A stretch of 64,000 bases of DNA, taken from positions 248,001-312,000 of the forward strand of contig NZ_BMVG01000001.1 of assembly GCF_014650595.1 (NCBI RefSeq). The letters run 5' to 3'. Below, in pieces: positions 1 to 9,777 of this stretch (positions are counted from its first letter, which is position 1; every line of letters begins with the position of its first letter). Under the pieces are notes generated by a model, which saw nothing but the letters and a program-made list of their open reading frames with translations, ran no database searches and had not been told where the DNA came from. A program made the translations under genes and the position numbers. This stretch comes from Streptomyces alanosinicus. Lineage in GTDB: Bacteria; Actinomycetota; Actinomycetes; Streptomycetales; Streptomycetaceae.

Positions 1-524
1 GTGTACCGGGAGTTCTTGTTCCTGGGCCGCAGCTTGTGCACGAGCGTGGCCTGGTCCTGCCCGAGGATCGGGGCCAGCAGCGCGGCGGCCTGCTCGGGCC
101 CGTCGTCGATCTTCAGCTGCTTCCTGGTGAACATCGTCGGGTCGGCCGTGATGTCGTACGCGTCCTCGCTGACGGCGAGGGCCACGCCGCTGCGGTCGGT
201 GATCCGGCCGCGATCGGCCGTCAGCGTGTGCACGACATACCGGTTCTGCTCGGCCCGCGCGGCGTACGCGCTGGCGTCGACCGCCTGCACCTGCAGCAGC
301 CGTACGACGAACGCGAGCAGCACCAGGGTCAGCATGAGGCTGACCATGCGCAGCCGGGGCCGCGGGCTGCCGAGCCGGAGGGTCTGCTGGGCCGGCGGCC
401 GCGCGCCGCCAGGCCGCCGCACCGGATGCGCACCGGGACCGGGCCGGCGCCGCACGGCGTTCCCGGACCGGGCCGGCCCGGGCACCCGACGGCGCGGTGC
501 TTCCCTGTCGGACACTTGGCTCAC
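1..524 (-). CDS. ftsI: Penicillin-binding protein FtsI, N-terminal part (runs off the window)
   Basis: Class B PBP, the septal peptidoglycan transpeptidase. Only the first ~174 codons are present. Reading down from GTG at 524-522 gives a long basic, proline-rich cytoplasmic segment (~60 residues), one transmembrane helix (MVSLMLTLVLLAFVVRLL) and the start of the PBP dimerisation region, including the typical DRGRITDRSG motif near residue 105. The transpeptidase domain lies outside the window. The GTG start overlaps the ftsL stop by four bases (GTGA), indicating translational coupling. Order rsmH-ftsL-ftsI on one strand is the standard dcw order. The motif and context make the identification firm even though the catalytic serine is not seen. 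Confidence 0.93.
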   Translation of the reverse strand, partial: MSQVSDREAPRRRVPGPARSGNAVRRRPGPGAHPVRRPGGARPPAQQTLRLGSPRPRLRMVSLMLTLVLLAFVVRLLQVQAVDASAYAARAEQNRYVVHTLTADRGRITDRSGVALAVSEDAYDITADPTMFTRKQLKIDDGPEQAAALLAPILGQDQATLVHKLRPRNKNSRY

Positions 525-1099
525 CTGCCGGGGATCGGAGTGGGCTGAGGGAGTGCGGGCGGCGGCGGGACGGCCGCCGCCGGGGCGGGCAGCGCGGGGG
601 TGGGCTGGGGGCCGCCGGTGAGCATGGGCTGCTCCTGGGGGGACGCGCCGGAGGGGAGCGGGGATCCCGTCGTGGCGAGGGCGGGTGCCGGACTCAGGGC
701 CGTGGGGGCCGCGGGGACGGTCAGGGCGGCCGAGCGGGGGGCGGCGCTCGGGACGCCCTTGACCCTGCCGTCGGGGCCGAGGAAGGCCGGGTCGCCACCG
801 GGGACCATGCCGAGTTCACGGGCCCGGCGCTGGAGGGCGTCCGGGGCCGAGTAGGCGTCGATGTCGCGCTGGAGGCCCTGTTCCTCGTCGGTGAGGCTCT
901 TCGTCCGCTTCTGCAGATCGGCGAGTTTGAACGAGCCTTCGCTGAGCGCGGAGTTCAGCACCAGCAGCCCGATGAGGCCGCCGCCGAGCAGCAGGACGAC
1001 CAGAAGGACGAACGGGGCGCGGGCGGCCTGGGCGCGGCCGGCGGGAAAGAGCCGGACGACTCGCGCGGCCCGCCCCCTCAGTTCGGGTTTCCTACTCAC
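521..1099 (-). CDS. ftsL: Cell division protein FtsL (septum formation initiator type)
   Basis: Small bitopic division protein of the FtsQ-FtsL-DivIC complex that activates septal synthesis. The 192-residue product has a basic N-terminus, one membrane helix at about residues 29-50 and a coiled-coil-like extracytoplasmic stretch (SFKLADLQKRTKSLTDEEQG and on). A long Pro/Ala-rich tail from ~residue 120 makes it longer than enterobacterial FtsL (~120 aa) but is usual for Streptomyces. The start is GTG at 1099 with a GGGGGA Shine-Dalgarno just upstream. It sits 72 nt after rsmH and overlaps ftsI by four bases. FtsL sequences diverge, so identification rests on topology, size and position. Confidence 0.88.
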   Translation of the reverse strand: MSRKPELRGRAARVVRLFPAGRAQAARAPFVLLVVLLLGGGLIGLLVLNSALSEGSFKLADLQKRTKSLTDEEQGLQRDIDAYSAPDALQRRARELGMVPGGDPAFLGPDGRVKGVPSAAPRSAALTVPAAPTALSPAPALATTGSPLPSGASPQEQPMLTGGPQPTPALPAPAAAVPPPPALPQPTPIPGR

Positions 1100-1171
1100 G
1101 GCTCCCCCGGTGGGTTCGGGAATCCAACCGGCCGCCCCTGTGCCTTCGGGAATCCGACCGACCCGTCTCGC

Positions 1172-2128
1172 TCACTCGGCGTCCTCCCTGATGCGCTCGG
1201 CGCCGCGCAGCCTCGCCGGTGCGGCCCGGCGGTTCTCGGCGACCTCTTCCTCGGTGGGAAGTTCGGCACCCCGCGTGAGCAGCTTGAGCCGTGGCTGGTA
1301 GCGCTCCGGCACGACGGGCAGGCCGGGCGGCGCGGTGGTCGCGGCACCGGCCGCGAACACCTGCTTGACCAGCCGGTCCTCAAGCGAGTGATACGACAGC
1401 ACGGCGACCCGCCCGCCGACGGCGAGGGCCTTCACCGACGCCGGGATCGCCCGCTCCAGGACGGACAGTTCGCCGTTGACCTCGATGCGCAGCGCCTGGA
1501 AGGTGCGCTTGGCCGGGTTGCCGCCGGTGCGCTTGGCGGCCTGCGGCAGGGCGTCCCGGATCAGCTCGACAAGCCGCGCGCTGTTGCTGAACGGCTCCTT
1601 CTCCCGCTCCCGCACGATCGCGGACACGATCCGCTTGGCCTGCTTCTCCTCGCCGTACATGCGCAGGATGCGCACGAGTTCGCCCGCCGGGTAGGTGTTG
1701 AGGACCTCGGCGGCGCTGATGCCGGTCGTCTGGTCCATCCGCATGTCCAGGGGCGCGTCCTGGGCGTAGGCGAAGCCGCGGTCGGCCTCGTCCAGCTGCA
1801 TGGAGGAGACCCCGAGGTCGAACAGGACGCCCTGCACGCGCGCGATGCCGAGCCGGCGCAGGACGTCGGGCAGTTCGTCGTAGACGGCGTGCACGAGGGT
1901 GGCGCGCTCGCCGAAGGGCGCCAGCCGCTCACCGGACAGGCGCAGTGCCTCCTTGTCCCGGTCGAGACCGATCAGCCGCGCCTCGGGGAACCGGGTCAGC
2001 AGCGCCTCGCTGTGTCCGCCGAGGCCGAGGGTGCAGTCGACGACCACCGCTCCCGGGTGCTCCAGGGCGGGCGCCAGCAGGTCCAGGCACCGCTGGAGCA
2101 TCACCGGGACGTGTCGACTCTGGCTCAA
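1172..2128 (-). CDS. rsmH: 16S rRNA (cytosine(1402)-N(4))-methyltransferase RsmH
   Basis: SAM-dependent methyltransferase that N4-methylates C1402 of 16S rRNA in the decoding site (formerly MraW). The 318-residue product is of normal family length. It starts [13 protein letters not shown] and carries the SAM motif [16 protein letters not shown] (~residues 29-44), the family motif [20 protein letters not shown], and [14 protein letters not shown] near the C-terminus. The start is TTG at 2128 with GAGAGG about seven bases upstream; no in-frame ATG precedes the conserved N-terminus. It heads the visible rsmH-ftsL-ftsI operon. A clear promoter lies at 2346-2373, leaving a ~210-nt leader. No mraZ gene lies in front of it. 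Confidence 0.97.
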   Translation of the reverse strand: MSQSRHVPVMLQRCLDLLAPALEHPGAVVVDCTLGLGGHSEALLTRFPEARLIGLDRDKEALRLSGERLAPFGERATLVHAVYDELPDVLRRLGIARVQGVLFDLGVSSMQLDEADRGFAYAQDAPLDMRMDQTTGISAAEVLNTYPAGELVRILRMYGEEKQAKRIVSAIVREREKEPFSNSARLVELIRDALPQAAKRTGGNPAKRTFQALRIEVNGELSVLERAIPASVKALAVGGRVAVLSYHSLEDRLVKQVFAAGAATTAPPGLPVVPERYQPRLKLLTRGAELPTEEEVAENRRAAPARLRGAERIREDAE

Positions 2129-2340
2129 GGGGGCCTCTCATCTTCCGGCAGGGCCCATCCGCACCGCCGGGTCCCCACCAGCTCGTGAAGGGGAGGCCTG
2201 CCGGCGCCGGAAGCGTCAGCCGGACCGGGAGCGGGAGGAGGCCGAGCCGTACGTACGCGCCGCGCACGTGGGGAGACGGTCCGGGGTGAGCCGGTGCCTC
2301 CGGGGGTTTCACCAGCAGGGAGGGCCGTGCCTCCCGCTTC
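2129..2340 (-). ncRNA. Long 5' leader of rsmH, candidate mraW RNA motif
   Basis: If transcription starts just downstream of the TAAAGT element at 2346-2351 (minus strand), rsmH has an untranslated leader of ~210 nt, long for Streptomyces. The leader is GC-rich with several short inverted repeats and no convincing open frame with a ribosome site. A conserved structured RNA called the mraW motif is known from 5' leaders of this gene in Actinobacteria. I have not folded or aligned the sequence, so the match is inferred from position only. Confidence 0.4.
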
Positions 2341-2345
2341 GCGTC

Positions 2346-2373
2346 ACTTTAGTCCACCGTGTCTCGCGGTCAA
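2346..2373 (-). promoter_or_regulatory. Promoter of the rsmH-ftsL-ftsI operon
   Basis: On the minus strand a TTGACC -35 element (plus 2368-2373) and a TAAAGT -10 element (plus 2346-2351) are separated by 16 bp. This is a good match to the principal-sigma (HrdB) consensus and is correctly oriented toward rsmH. The rest of the 2129-2548 gap also holds the carbonic anhydrase promoter region on the other strand; I see no small gene in it. Confidence 0.7.
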
Positions 2374-2548
2374 TCAACCGGCCTGCGCGTCGCCTAGCGC
2401 ATCGCGGCGCGAGCCGCAATCGGAGGCGATTCACCCGGCCGGGCCAGGTTTGCCCTCCCTGTGGGTTAGCTCACAACAAGCCACGATGACGTTCTTTGTC
2501 CTCTCTCACAGCGGGCCAGGACGGAGCGTGACCAGTACCGTCTTGGGT

Positions 2549-3097
2549 ATGACGACTTCCGCAGCAGTTCCCACTGGATCCGAAGGCGCCATATCGAACG
2601 GCGGCACCGTGACGGACCGCCTGGTTGAGGCCAACCAGGGGTACGCCGCAGCGTTCGCCGACCCGGGAATGGACGCCCGCCCGGTACTCCGGGTTGCCGT
2701 CGTGGCATGTATGGACGCCCGTCTCGACCTGCACCAGGCGCTGGGCCTGCAGCTCGGCGACTGCCACACCATCCGCAACGCCGGCGGCGTCGTCACCGAC
2801 GACGTCATCCGCTCCCTGACCATCAGCCAGCGGGCGCTCGGCACCCGCAGCGTCGTCCTCATCCACCACACCGGCTGCGGCATGGAGTCCATCACCGAGG
2901 ACTTCCGGCACGACCTGGAGATGGAGGTCGGCCAGCGGCCGGCCTGGGCGGTGGAGGCCTTCCGGGACGTCGACCAGGACGTACGCCAGTCGATGCAGCG
3001 CGTGCGCACCTCGCCGTTCCTGCTGCACACCGACGACGTGCGCGGTTTCGTGTTCGACGTGCGCACCGGCCGGCTGCGCGAGGTCGACCCGGCCTGA
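2549..3097 (+). CDS. Beta-class carbonic anhydrase
   Basis: Zinc enzyme interconverting CO2 and bicarbonate, presumably cytoplasmic. From the chosen ATG at 2549 the protein has 182 residues, typical of the short bacterial beta class. Visible active-site elements are CMDAR (zinc ligand Cys54, with the Asp56/Arg58 dyad) and HHTGCG (ligands His107 and Cys110). The start is uncertain: no Shine-Dalgarno precedes 2549, so translation may be leaderless or may begin at GTG 2609, which still leaves the catalytic domain intact. The gene is monocistronic, divergent from rsmH and followed by 252 bp before moxR. Confidence 0.93.
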   Translation: MTTSAAVPTGSEGAISNGGTVTDRLVEANQGYAAAFADPGMDARPVLRVAVVACMDARLDLHQALGLQLGDCHTIRNAGGVVTDDVIRSLTISQRALGTRSVVLIHHTGCGMESITEDFRHDLEMEVGQRPAWAVEAFRDVDQDVRQSMQRVRTSPFLLHTDDVRGFVFDVRTGRLREVDPA

Positions 3098-3349
3098 CGG
3101 GCACAGCGGCCGGCCACCCCGGAACACGGCGCCCGCCACCCCCTCCCCGGTATCGAAATGCGGTCGAATGAGACGTATGACCGACATCGTGCGGGCAGTT
3201 GTCCACAGGCGAGTGACACGAATCGGTAACGGCGGCAAGAATGCGGGGTGTGGCATCACGCGGAACCTTTCCCGCGTGGTGTCCGTGTTTCGGGGTGGGC
3301 CGGTTCGCAAGCAGCGTCGGCCCGGAAAGAACGGGCCGAGGAGGGCCGG

Positions 3350-4389
<1,040 letters not shown>

Positions 4390-4390
<1 letters not shown>

Positions 4391-5751
4391 TGAGCGCCGG
4401 GGGGGCCGGTCAGGCGGAGGCCGACCGCGGGGAGACGGGCGGCGTCCGTACGGCCCTCGCGGGTCTCACGACCCGTGGCCGTTCCTTCCTGGCGGCCGGG
4501 ACCGCGGCCGCGATCTGCGCGTATGTGCTGGGCCAGAGCGATCTGCTGCGGGTCGGCCTGCTGTTGGCCGCGCTGCCGCTGATCTGCGCGACCGTGGTGT
4601 ACCGCACGCGCTACCGGGTGTCCGCCTCCCGCCGGCTCGCCCCCGCGCGCGTGCCGGCCGGCAGCGAGGCCAGGGTCCATCTGCGGATGGACAACGTCTC
4701 CCGGCTGCCCACCGGCCTGTTGATGCTCCAGGACCGGGTGCCGTACGTCCTCGGGCCGCGCCCCCGGTTCGTGCTGGACCGGGTGGAGCCGGGCGGCCGC
4801 CGCGAGGTGTCCTACCGGGTCCGCTCCGACCTGCGCGGCCGTTACCCGCTGGGCCCGCTGCAGCTGCGGCTGACGGACCCCTTCGGGATGTGTGAACTGA
4901 CCCGCTCCTTCTCGACGTACGACACCCTCACGGTCATCCCGCGCGTGGACCCGCTCGCCCCGGTCCGCTTCAGCGGCGAGGCCAAGGGGTACGGCGACGG
5001 GCGGCAGCGCTCGCTGGCCCTCGCGGGCGAGGACGACGTGATCCCGCGCGGCTACCGCTACGGCGACGACCTGCGCCGGGTGCACTGGCGCTCCACCGCG
5101 CGCTACGGCGAGCTCATGGTGCGCCGCGAGGAACAGCCCCGGCGCTCCCGGTGCACGGTCCTGCTGGACACCCGGGGCGGTGCCTACGAGGGCGCGGGCC
5201 CCGACTCGGCCTTCGAATGGGCCGTCTCCGGGGCCGCCTCGGTGCTGGTGCACATGCTCGAACGGGGCTTCTCGGTACGGCTGCTGACCGACAGCGGCAG
5301 TGTGGTGCCCGGTGAGGGCGGCGACGGGTTCGCGGGCAGCGGCCAGGAGACCGCGGAGGCGGCCGGACTGATGATGGACACCCTCGCGGTGATCGACCAC
5401 TCCGACGGCACGGGCCTGTCCCGCGCCTACGACGTACTGCGCGGCGGGAACGAGGGGCTGTTGATCGCCTTCCTGGGCGACCTGGACGAGGAACAGGCCA
5501 CGACGGTCGCCAAGATGAGCCGGCGCAGCGGTGGGGCCGTCGCCTTCGTGCTGGACCCGGACATCTGGGTGCGCGAGGCGACCGACGTACCGCGCCCCGG
5601 CCACCGGCACGCCGAGCGGCTGCGCATGCTGCGCGAGGGGGGCTGGACGGCGCTGAGCGTACCGCGCGGCGGCGCGCTGAACGCGCTGTGGCAGCAGGCG
5701 GACCGGGAACGCTCGGGCCTGGCCGCCCTCAGCGGGGAGGCGACGCGATGA
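4390..5751 (+). CDS. DUF58 domain-containing membrane protein
   Basis: Product of ~453 residues with two predicted membrane helices near residues 30-70, then a long domain ending in a vWA-like DUF58 module. The signature is visible: YGDDLRRVHWRSTARYGEL, the usual R-Y-x-x-G-D-x-x-R-x-[IV]-x-W pattern. The start can be ATG 4390 or GTG 4387; both overlap the moxR stop, and I prefer the ATG. The stop overlaps the next ATG (ATGA). DUF58 proteins next to MoxR ATPases are thought to act with them in folding or assembling envelope or secreted proteins; that role is inferred from context. Confidence 0.92.
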
Positions 5752-8132
5752 GCGGACGGGCACGACTGGCCCTGTGCGCGGCGGCGGCCACCCTGATGGC
5801 CTCCTGTGCGCTGCTGCCCCTGGTGGCCGAGCCGACCTGGCTGCTGCAGCTGGTCCCGCTGGTGGCCGTGCAGTCCGGGGTGGGTGCGGCGGCCCGCCGG
5901 GTGCCGCTGGGCCGGCCGCTGACCGTGGTGGCGCAGGCGCTGGCCGCCCTGATGCTGCTGACCCTGGTCTTCGCTCGGGAGTACGCGATCATCGGGCTGA
6001 TCCCCGGCCCGGACGCCTTCCATCACTTCTCCGCCCTGCTCCAGCAGGGCTCCGACGACGTCAGCGAGTACGCGATACCCGCGCCGGTCACCGACGGCAT
6101 CAAGCTGATGCTGATCGGCGGCGTCCTGCTCATCGGTCTGCTGGTGGACACGCTCGCGGTGACCTTCCGCAGCGCGGCCCCGGCCGGGCTGCCGCTGCTC
6201 GCGCTGTACTCGGTGGCCGCCGGGCTGTCCGAGGGCGGGGCCGACTGGCTGTGGTTCCTGGTGGCGGCGGCCGGCTATCTGATGCTGCTGCTCGCCGAGA
6301 GCCGGGACCGGCTCGCGCAGTGGGGCCATGTCTTCGCAGGCGCGGCCCGTGGCCCCGGTTCTCCGGAGGGCGGCGCGGTGGCCCCGGTGCGCACCGGCCG
6401 CCGGATCGGCGCGGTCGCGCTCGGCGCGGCCCTGGTGGTGCCGCTGGCCCTGCCCGCGATGCAGGGCGGCCTGCTGGACGCCGCCGGCGCGGGTGTGGGG
6501 GCGGGCGACGGCCGCGGGGGCACGATCTCCGCGGTCAACCCGCTGGTGTCGCTGCGCGACAGCCTGAACACGGACGACGACCGCCAGGTGCTGTCGGTGA
6601 AGACCAGCACGAGCGACGTCTCGGACCTGTATCTGCGGATAGTCTCCCTGGACGACTTCGACGGCACCACCTGGAAACCGGCCCAGCGGCACATCGTCGG
6701 CATCCCGGACAGGTTCCCCACGCCCATCGGTCTCGGCCCGGACGTCAAGCGCCGCACGGTGACGACGACGGTCGCGGCGGCGGGCTGGTACGCCCAGGAC
6801 TGGCTGCCGATGCCGTACCCGCCGAGCGGGGTGAAGGTCGCCGGCCGCTGGCGCTACGAGCCGGTCGGTATGACCCTCGTCGGCGACCACGGCCAGACCA
6901 CGCGCGGGGAGACCTACCAGGTGACCAGCCTGGATGTGCAGCCGACCGCCGATCAGCTGGCCGCCGCGCCGGAGCCGCCGGCCGCCCTGAAGCGTGAGTA
7001 CACGAAGGTGCCGCCCGTGCTGCCGAAGGTGGTGGCCGAGACCGCCAAGCAGGTCACGTCGGGCGCGCGCAACCACTACGAGGAAGCCGTCAAACTCCAG
7101 GACTACTTCGCCGTCTCGGGCGGCTTCCAGTACGACACCGAGGTGGAGGTCGGCCGCGGCCCCGACGCCATCGCCGCCTTCCTGAAGAAGAAGGAGGGCT
7201 TCTGCGTCCACTTCTCCTTCGCCATGGCGGCGATGGCCCGCACCCTCGGCATCCCGGCCCGGGTCGCGGTGGGCTTCGCGCCCGGTACCCCGCAGTCCGA
7301 CGGCTCGGTCTCGGTGAGCCAGAAGGACGCGCACGCCTGGCCCGAGCTGTACTTCGCGGGTGTGGGCTGGACCCGTTTCGAGCCGACCCCGACCCGTGGC
7401 ACCACACCGTCGTACACCGTGTCGGACACGCCCGGGAACTCTCTGCCCGACCAGGATCTGCCCTCGCACCACTCGTCCTCGGCGCCCTCGGCGGTGGCCT
7501 CGCCGAGCGAGAGCTGCTCGCCGGAGCTGGTCAAGCTGCAGGGTTGCGACACCGCGTCCGCCGCGGCGGTCCCGCACAGCGGCGGCGGGGGCACGGGCCC
7601 GTGGTGGTATCTGCTGATCGGCCTGGGTGCCCTGGTCGTGGCGGCGGTTCCGCTGGCGCCGCTGCTGTGGCGGACGCGGGTGCGGTCGGTGCGGCTGGGC
7701 GGGCATGCCCGGACCGAGCAGGGCGCGGTGGCGCACACCCTGGCCGCCTGGCAGGAGCTGACGGACAGCGCCTGGGACCATGGCATCGCGCCCGACGAGT
7801 CGCTGACGCCGCGCCGGGCGGCCGCCCGGATCGTCGAGCTGGGGCAGCTGGACCAGACGGCCGGTGCCGCGGTGCACCGGGTGGCAAACGTGGTGGAGCA
7901 GGTGCTGTACGCGCCGAGCCCGCGCCCGGTGGCGGGGGCCGCGGAGGACGTGCGCCGGGTGACCGAGGGGCTGCGCGCCACGGTCAGCACCGGCACGCGG
8001 CTGCGGGCGCTGTTCCTGCCGCGTTCGTCGGTGCGGGTGCTGTGGGCGGTGTCGGCACGCTGGTCGGCGCTCAGGACCCGGGTGGCGGCGGCCCGGCCCG
8101 GTCTGCGCCGGCCGTCGCAGCAGCAGGGCTGA
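5748..8132 (+). CDS. TgpA-like membrane protein with transglutaminase domain (DUF3488/DUF4129)
   Basis: Product of 794 residues. The N-terminal ~220 residues hold about six membrane helices (DUF3488). An extracytoplasmic transglutaminase-like domain follows, with the catalytic Cys in EGFCVHFSFAMAAMARTLGI, His in DAHAWPELYF and, in the third position, Glu (RFEPTP) where Asp is usual. A further helix (WWYLLIGLGALVVAAVPLAP, ~residue 620) precedes a cytoplasmic DUF4129 tail. It is the last gene of the moxR operon (ATGA overlap), with the terminator only 8 bp beyond the stop. Likely role: envelope or sporulation-related protease or cross-linking activity; the substrate is unknown. Confidence 0.93.
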   Translation: MSGRARLALCAAAATLMASCALLPLVAEPTWLLQLVPLVAVQSGVGAAARRVPLGRPLTVVAQALAALMLLTLVFAREYAIIGLIPGPDAFHHFSALLQQGSDDVSEYAIPAPVTDGIKLMLIGGVLLIGLLVDTLAVTFRSAAPAGLPLLALYSVAAGLSEGGADWLWFLVAAAGYLMLLLAESRDRLAQWGHVFAGAARGPGSPEGGAVAPVRTGRRIGAVALGAALVVPLALPAMQGGLLDAAGAGVGAGDGRGGTISAVNPLVSLRDSLNTDDDRQVLSVKTSTSDVSDLYLRIVSLDDFDGTTWKPAQRHIVGIPDRFPTPIGLGPDVKRRTVTTTVAAAGWYAQDWLPMPYPPSGVKVAGRWRYEPVGMTLVGDHGQTTRGETYQVTSLDVQPTADQLAAAPEPPAALKREYTKVPPVLPKVVAETAKQVTSGARNHYEEAVKLQDYFAVSGGFQYDTEVEVGRGPDAIAAFLKKKEGFCVHFSFAMAAMARTLGIPARVAVGFAPGTPQSDGSVSVSQKDAHAWPELYFAGVGWTRFEPTPTRGTTPSYTVSDTPGNSLPDQDLPSHHSSSAPSAVASPSESCSPELVKLQGCDTASAAAVPHSGGGGTGPWWYLLIGLGALVVAAVPLAPLLWRTRVRSVRLGGHARTEQGAVAHTLAAWQELTDSAWDHGIAPDESLTPRRAAARIVELGQLDQTAGAAVHRVANVVEQVLYAPSPRPVAGAAEDVRRVTEGLRATVSTGTRLRALFLPRSSVRVLWAVSARWSALRTRVAAARPGLRRPSQQQG

Positions 8133-8139
8133 GAGAACG

Positions 8140-8174
8140 GTGAGGGGCGACCACTTCGCGTGGTCGCCCCTCAC
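8140..8174 (+). terminator. Terminator of the moxR-DUF58-transglutaminase operon
   Basis: Perfect 15-bp inverted repeat (8140-8154 and 8160-8174) around a TTCGC loop, 8 bp after the transglutaminase stop. There is no U-tract, as is common in Streptomyces. It lies between convergent genes, so it may serve both directions. A 16-bp direct repeat (8179-8194 and 8195-8210) follows it. Confidence 0.85.
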
Positions 8175-8226
8175 CCATGGTCTGTCGGTGCCGAGGTCTG
8201 TCGGTGCCGGCAAAAACGCCGGTCGG

Positions 8227-8616
8227 CTACCGGCCCTGCTCGTCCCGGCGGCGCTGCCAGCGCTCCTCGATCCGGTCCATCATGGAGCGTTTCGGCCGCG
8301 CCTGGCGGCGGACGGCACCCGCGCCCGCGGGCTGCTCGCCCGGTTTCGGGCCCTTGCGCCAGCCTGTGACGGCGAGTACGGCACAGCCCAGCATGACGAG
8401 GAAACCCACCACGCTGACCCAGATCAGCTGCGCGACCATTCCGGCCATGAGGAGCGCGATACCCACGAGGAAGCCTGCGACCGCCTGGTAGACCCGCCGA
8501 CGGGTGTACGTACGCAGCCCGCTTCCCTCAAGCGCTGACGCGAACTTGGGATCTTCGGCGTACAGCGCTCGCTCCATCTGCTCGAGCATGCGCTGCTCGT
8601 GCTCCGAGAGCGGCAC
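8227..8616 (-). CDS. DUF3040 domain-containing membrane protein
   Basis: Small protein of 129 residues opening with the family signature MPLSEHEQRMLEQMERALYA. Two adjacent membrane helices lie around residues 45-85, followed by a basic C-terminal tail rich in Arg/Gln. The start is GTG 8616 with GAGGAGGA at good spacing. DUF3040 genes lie near the dcw cluster across actinobacteria (Rv2169c in Mycobacterium). The function is unknown; an envelope or division role is only suggested by location. The 277 bp upstream (8617-8893) shows no other gene. Confidence 0.92.
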   Translation of the reverse strand: MPLSEHEQRMLEQMERALYAEDPKFASALEGSGLRTYTRRRVYQAVAGFLVGIALLMAGMVAQLIWVSVVGFLVMLGCAVLAVTGWRKGPKPGEQPAGAGAVRRQARPKRSMMDRIEERWQRRRDEQGR

Positions 8617-8893
8617 GGAGTCCTCCTCATCGTGCAGTCGCCGGGGCGACCCGGGGGGTCCCTTCAGGATAGGCAGGGAATCGCCCCCGTGAAACCCGCC
8701 CCTCTACGCCAATTGGCCAACCAGAACCCGCCATGAGCGTCCCGGCTCGCTGAGGCTTCCATTCCCCTGCGGCCGACCCGTCATGCCGGGTGGTGTACCT
8801 CGATCATACGGCGCAAACCCCTCGATCGGGGGTCTTGTGGCGTACTCCATCCGCTGCCAAGGCCCTGATCAGCGGCGCGTCCCGGTGGCACGC

Positions 8894-9664
8894 TCAGGCC
8901 TCGGCGGCACCCCGCGTCTCACCGAGCACGTGCAGCTGGGTGGCGACGGAGTGGAAAGCGGGCAGTTCGGCCGCGGCCGCCTCCAGCTTCAGGAGCGCGT
9001 CGAGGGCGCCGGGCTCGGTGTCCACGAGGACACCGGGGACGAGGTCGGCGAAGACCCGCACGCCGTGCACGGCGCCGACCCGCAGGCCCGCGCCCTCGAC
9101 CAGCGCGGTGAGCTGCTCGGCGGTGAACCGGCGCGGCATCGGGTCGCCGGCGCCCCAGCGGCCCTCGGGGTTCTGCAGCGCCTGCCGGGCCTCCGAGAAG
9201 TGGCCGGCGAGGGCGCGGGCCAGCACGGCCCCGCCGAGGCCCGCGGCGAGCAGGCTGAGGACACCCTCGGAGCGCAGCGCCGCGACGGCGTTGCGGACGC
9301 CCTCGGCCGGGTCGTCCACGTACTCCAGGACGCCATGGCACAGCACGGCGTCGTACCCGTCGCGTTCGACGACGTCGAACAGGCCGTGCGCGTCGCCCTG
9401 GACGCCCCGGACGCGGTCGGCGACACCGGCCTCGGCGGCCCGGCGCTCCAGCGCGAACAGCGCGTTCGGGCTGGGGTCGACCACGGTGACGCGGTGGCCG
9501 AGCCGGGCGAGGGGCACAGCGAAGTTTCCGCTGCCGCCCCCGGTGTCGAGGACGTCCAGGCAGTCCCGTCCCGTGGCCTTGACCCGGCGGTCGAGGGCGT
9601 CCTGGAGGACGTCCCAGACCACGGCGGTACGCAGGGAGGCGCGGGGGCGCATCGGGTCCGACAC
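8894..9664 (-). CDS. Class I SAM-dependent methyltransferase
   Basis: Product of 256 residues with a standard SAM-binding fold. Motif I is VLDTGGGSGNFAVPLARLG (~residues 38-56), then VTVVDPSPNALFALERR and a later motif DAVLCHGVLEYVDDP. Substrate and pathway are not recognisable. The start is GTG 9664 with GAGGAG about nine bases upstream. It is probably transcribed separately from the HEPN gene behind it, because a strong hairpin at 9722-9754 lies between them. Similar genes occupy this position next to DUF3040 in other Streptomyces, so it is a conserved part of the block rather than an insertion. Confidence 0.87.
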   Translation of the reverse strand: MSDPMRPRASLRTAVVWDVLQDALDRRVKATGRDCLDVLDTGGGSGNFAVPLARLGHRVTVVDPSPNALFALERRAAEAGVADRVRGVQGDAHGLFDVVERDGYDAVLCHGVLEYVDDPAEGVRNAVAALRSEGVLSLLAAGLGGAVLARALAGHFSEARQALQNPEGRWGAGDPMPRRFTAEQLTALVEGAGLRVGAVHGVRVFADLVPGVLVDTEPGALDALLKLEAAAAELPAFHSVATQLHVLGETRGAAEA

Positions 9665-9721
9665 GGCAGTTGACTCCTCGCAGGGCTGGAAGCTTCAGGC
9701 GAGTCCACCCTATTGCCTCCG

Positions 9722-9754
9722 CGGCCGTACCCGGCACCGCGCCGGGTACGGCCG
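9722..9754 (-). terminator. Hairpin terminator downstream of the HEPN gene
   Basis: Perfect 14-bp inverted repeat (9722-9735 and 9741-9754) with a 5-nt loop, lying 23 bp past the stop of the minus-strand HEPN gene and 57 bp before the methyltransferase start. It probably separates the two transcription units. Confidence 0.75.
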
Positions 9755-9777
9755 TGTCCGTCCCGCCCGGCCGCTGG

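Noticed and set aside
5427..8213. Long open frame on the minus strand opposite the transglutaminase gene (and similar ones at 3895-5763, 30996-33206 and 50478-52280)
   Set aside because: Antisense frames of this length are normal opposite high-GC genes. The predicted proteins are rich in Arg/Gly/Pro/His with no recognisable family, while the opposite strand encodes clear conserved domains.
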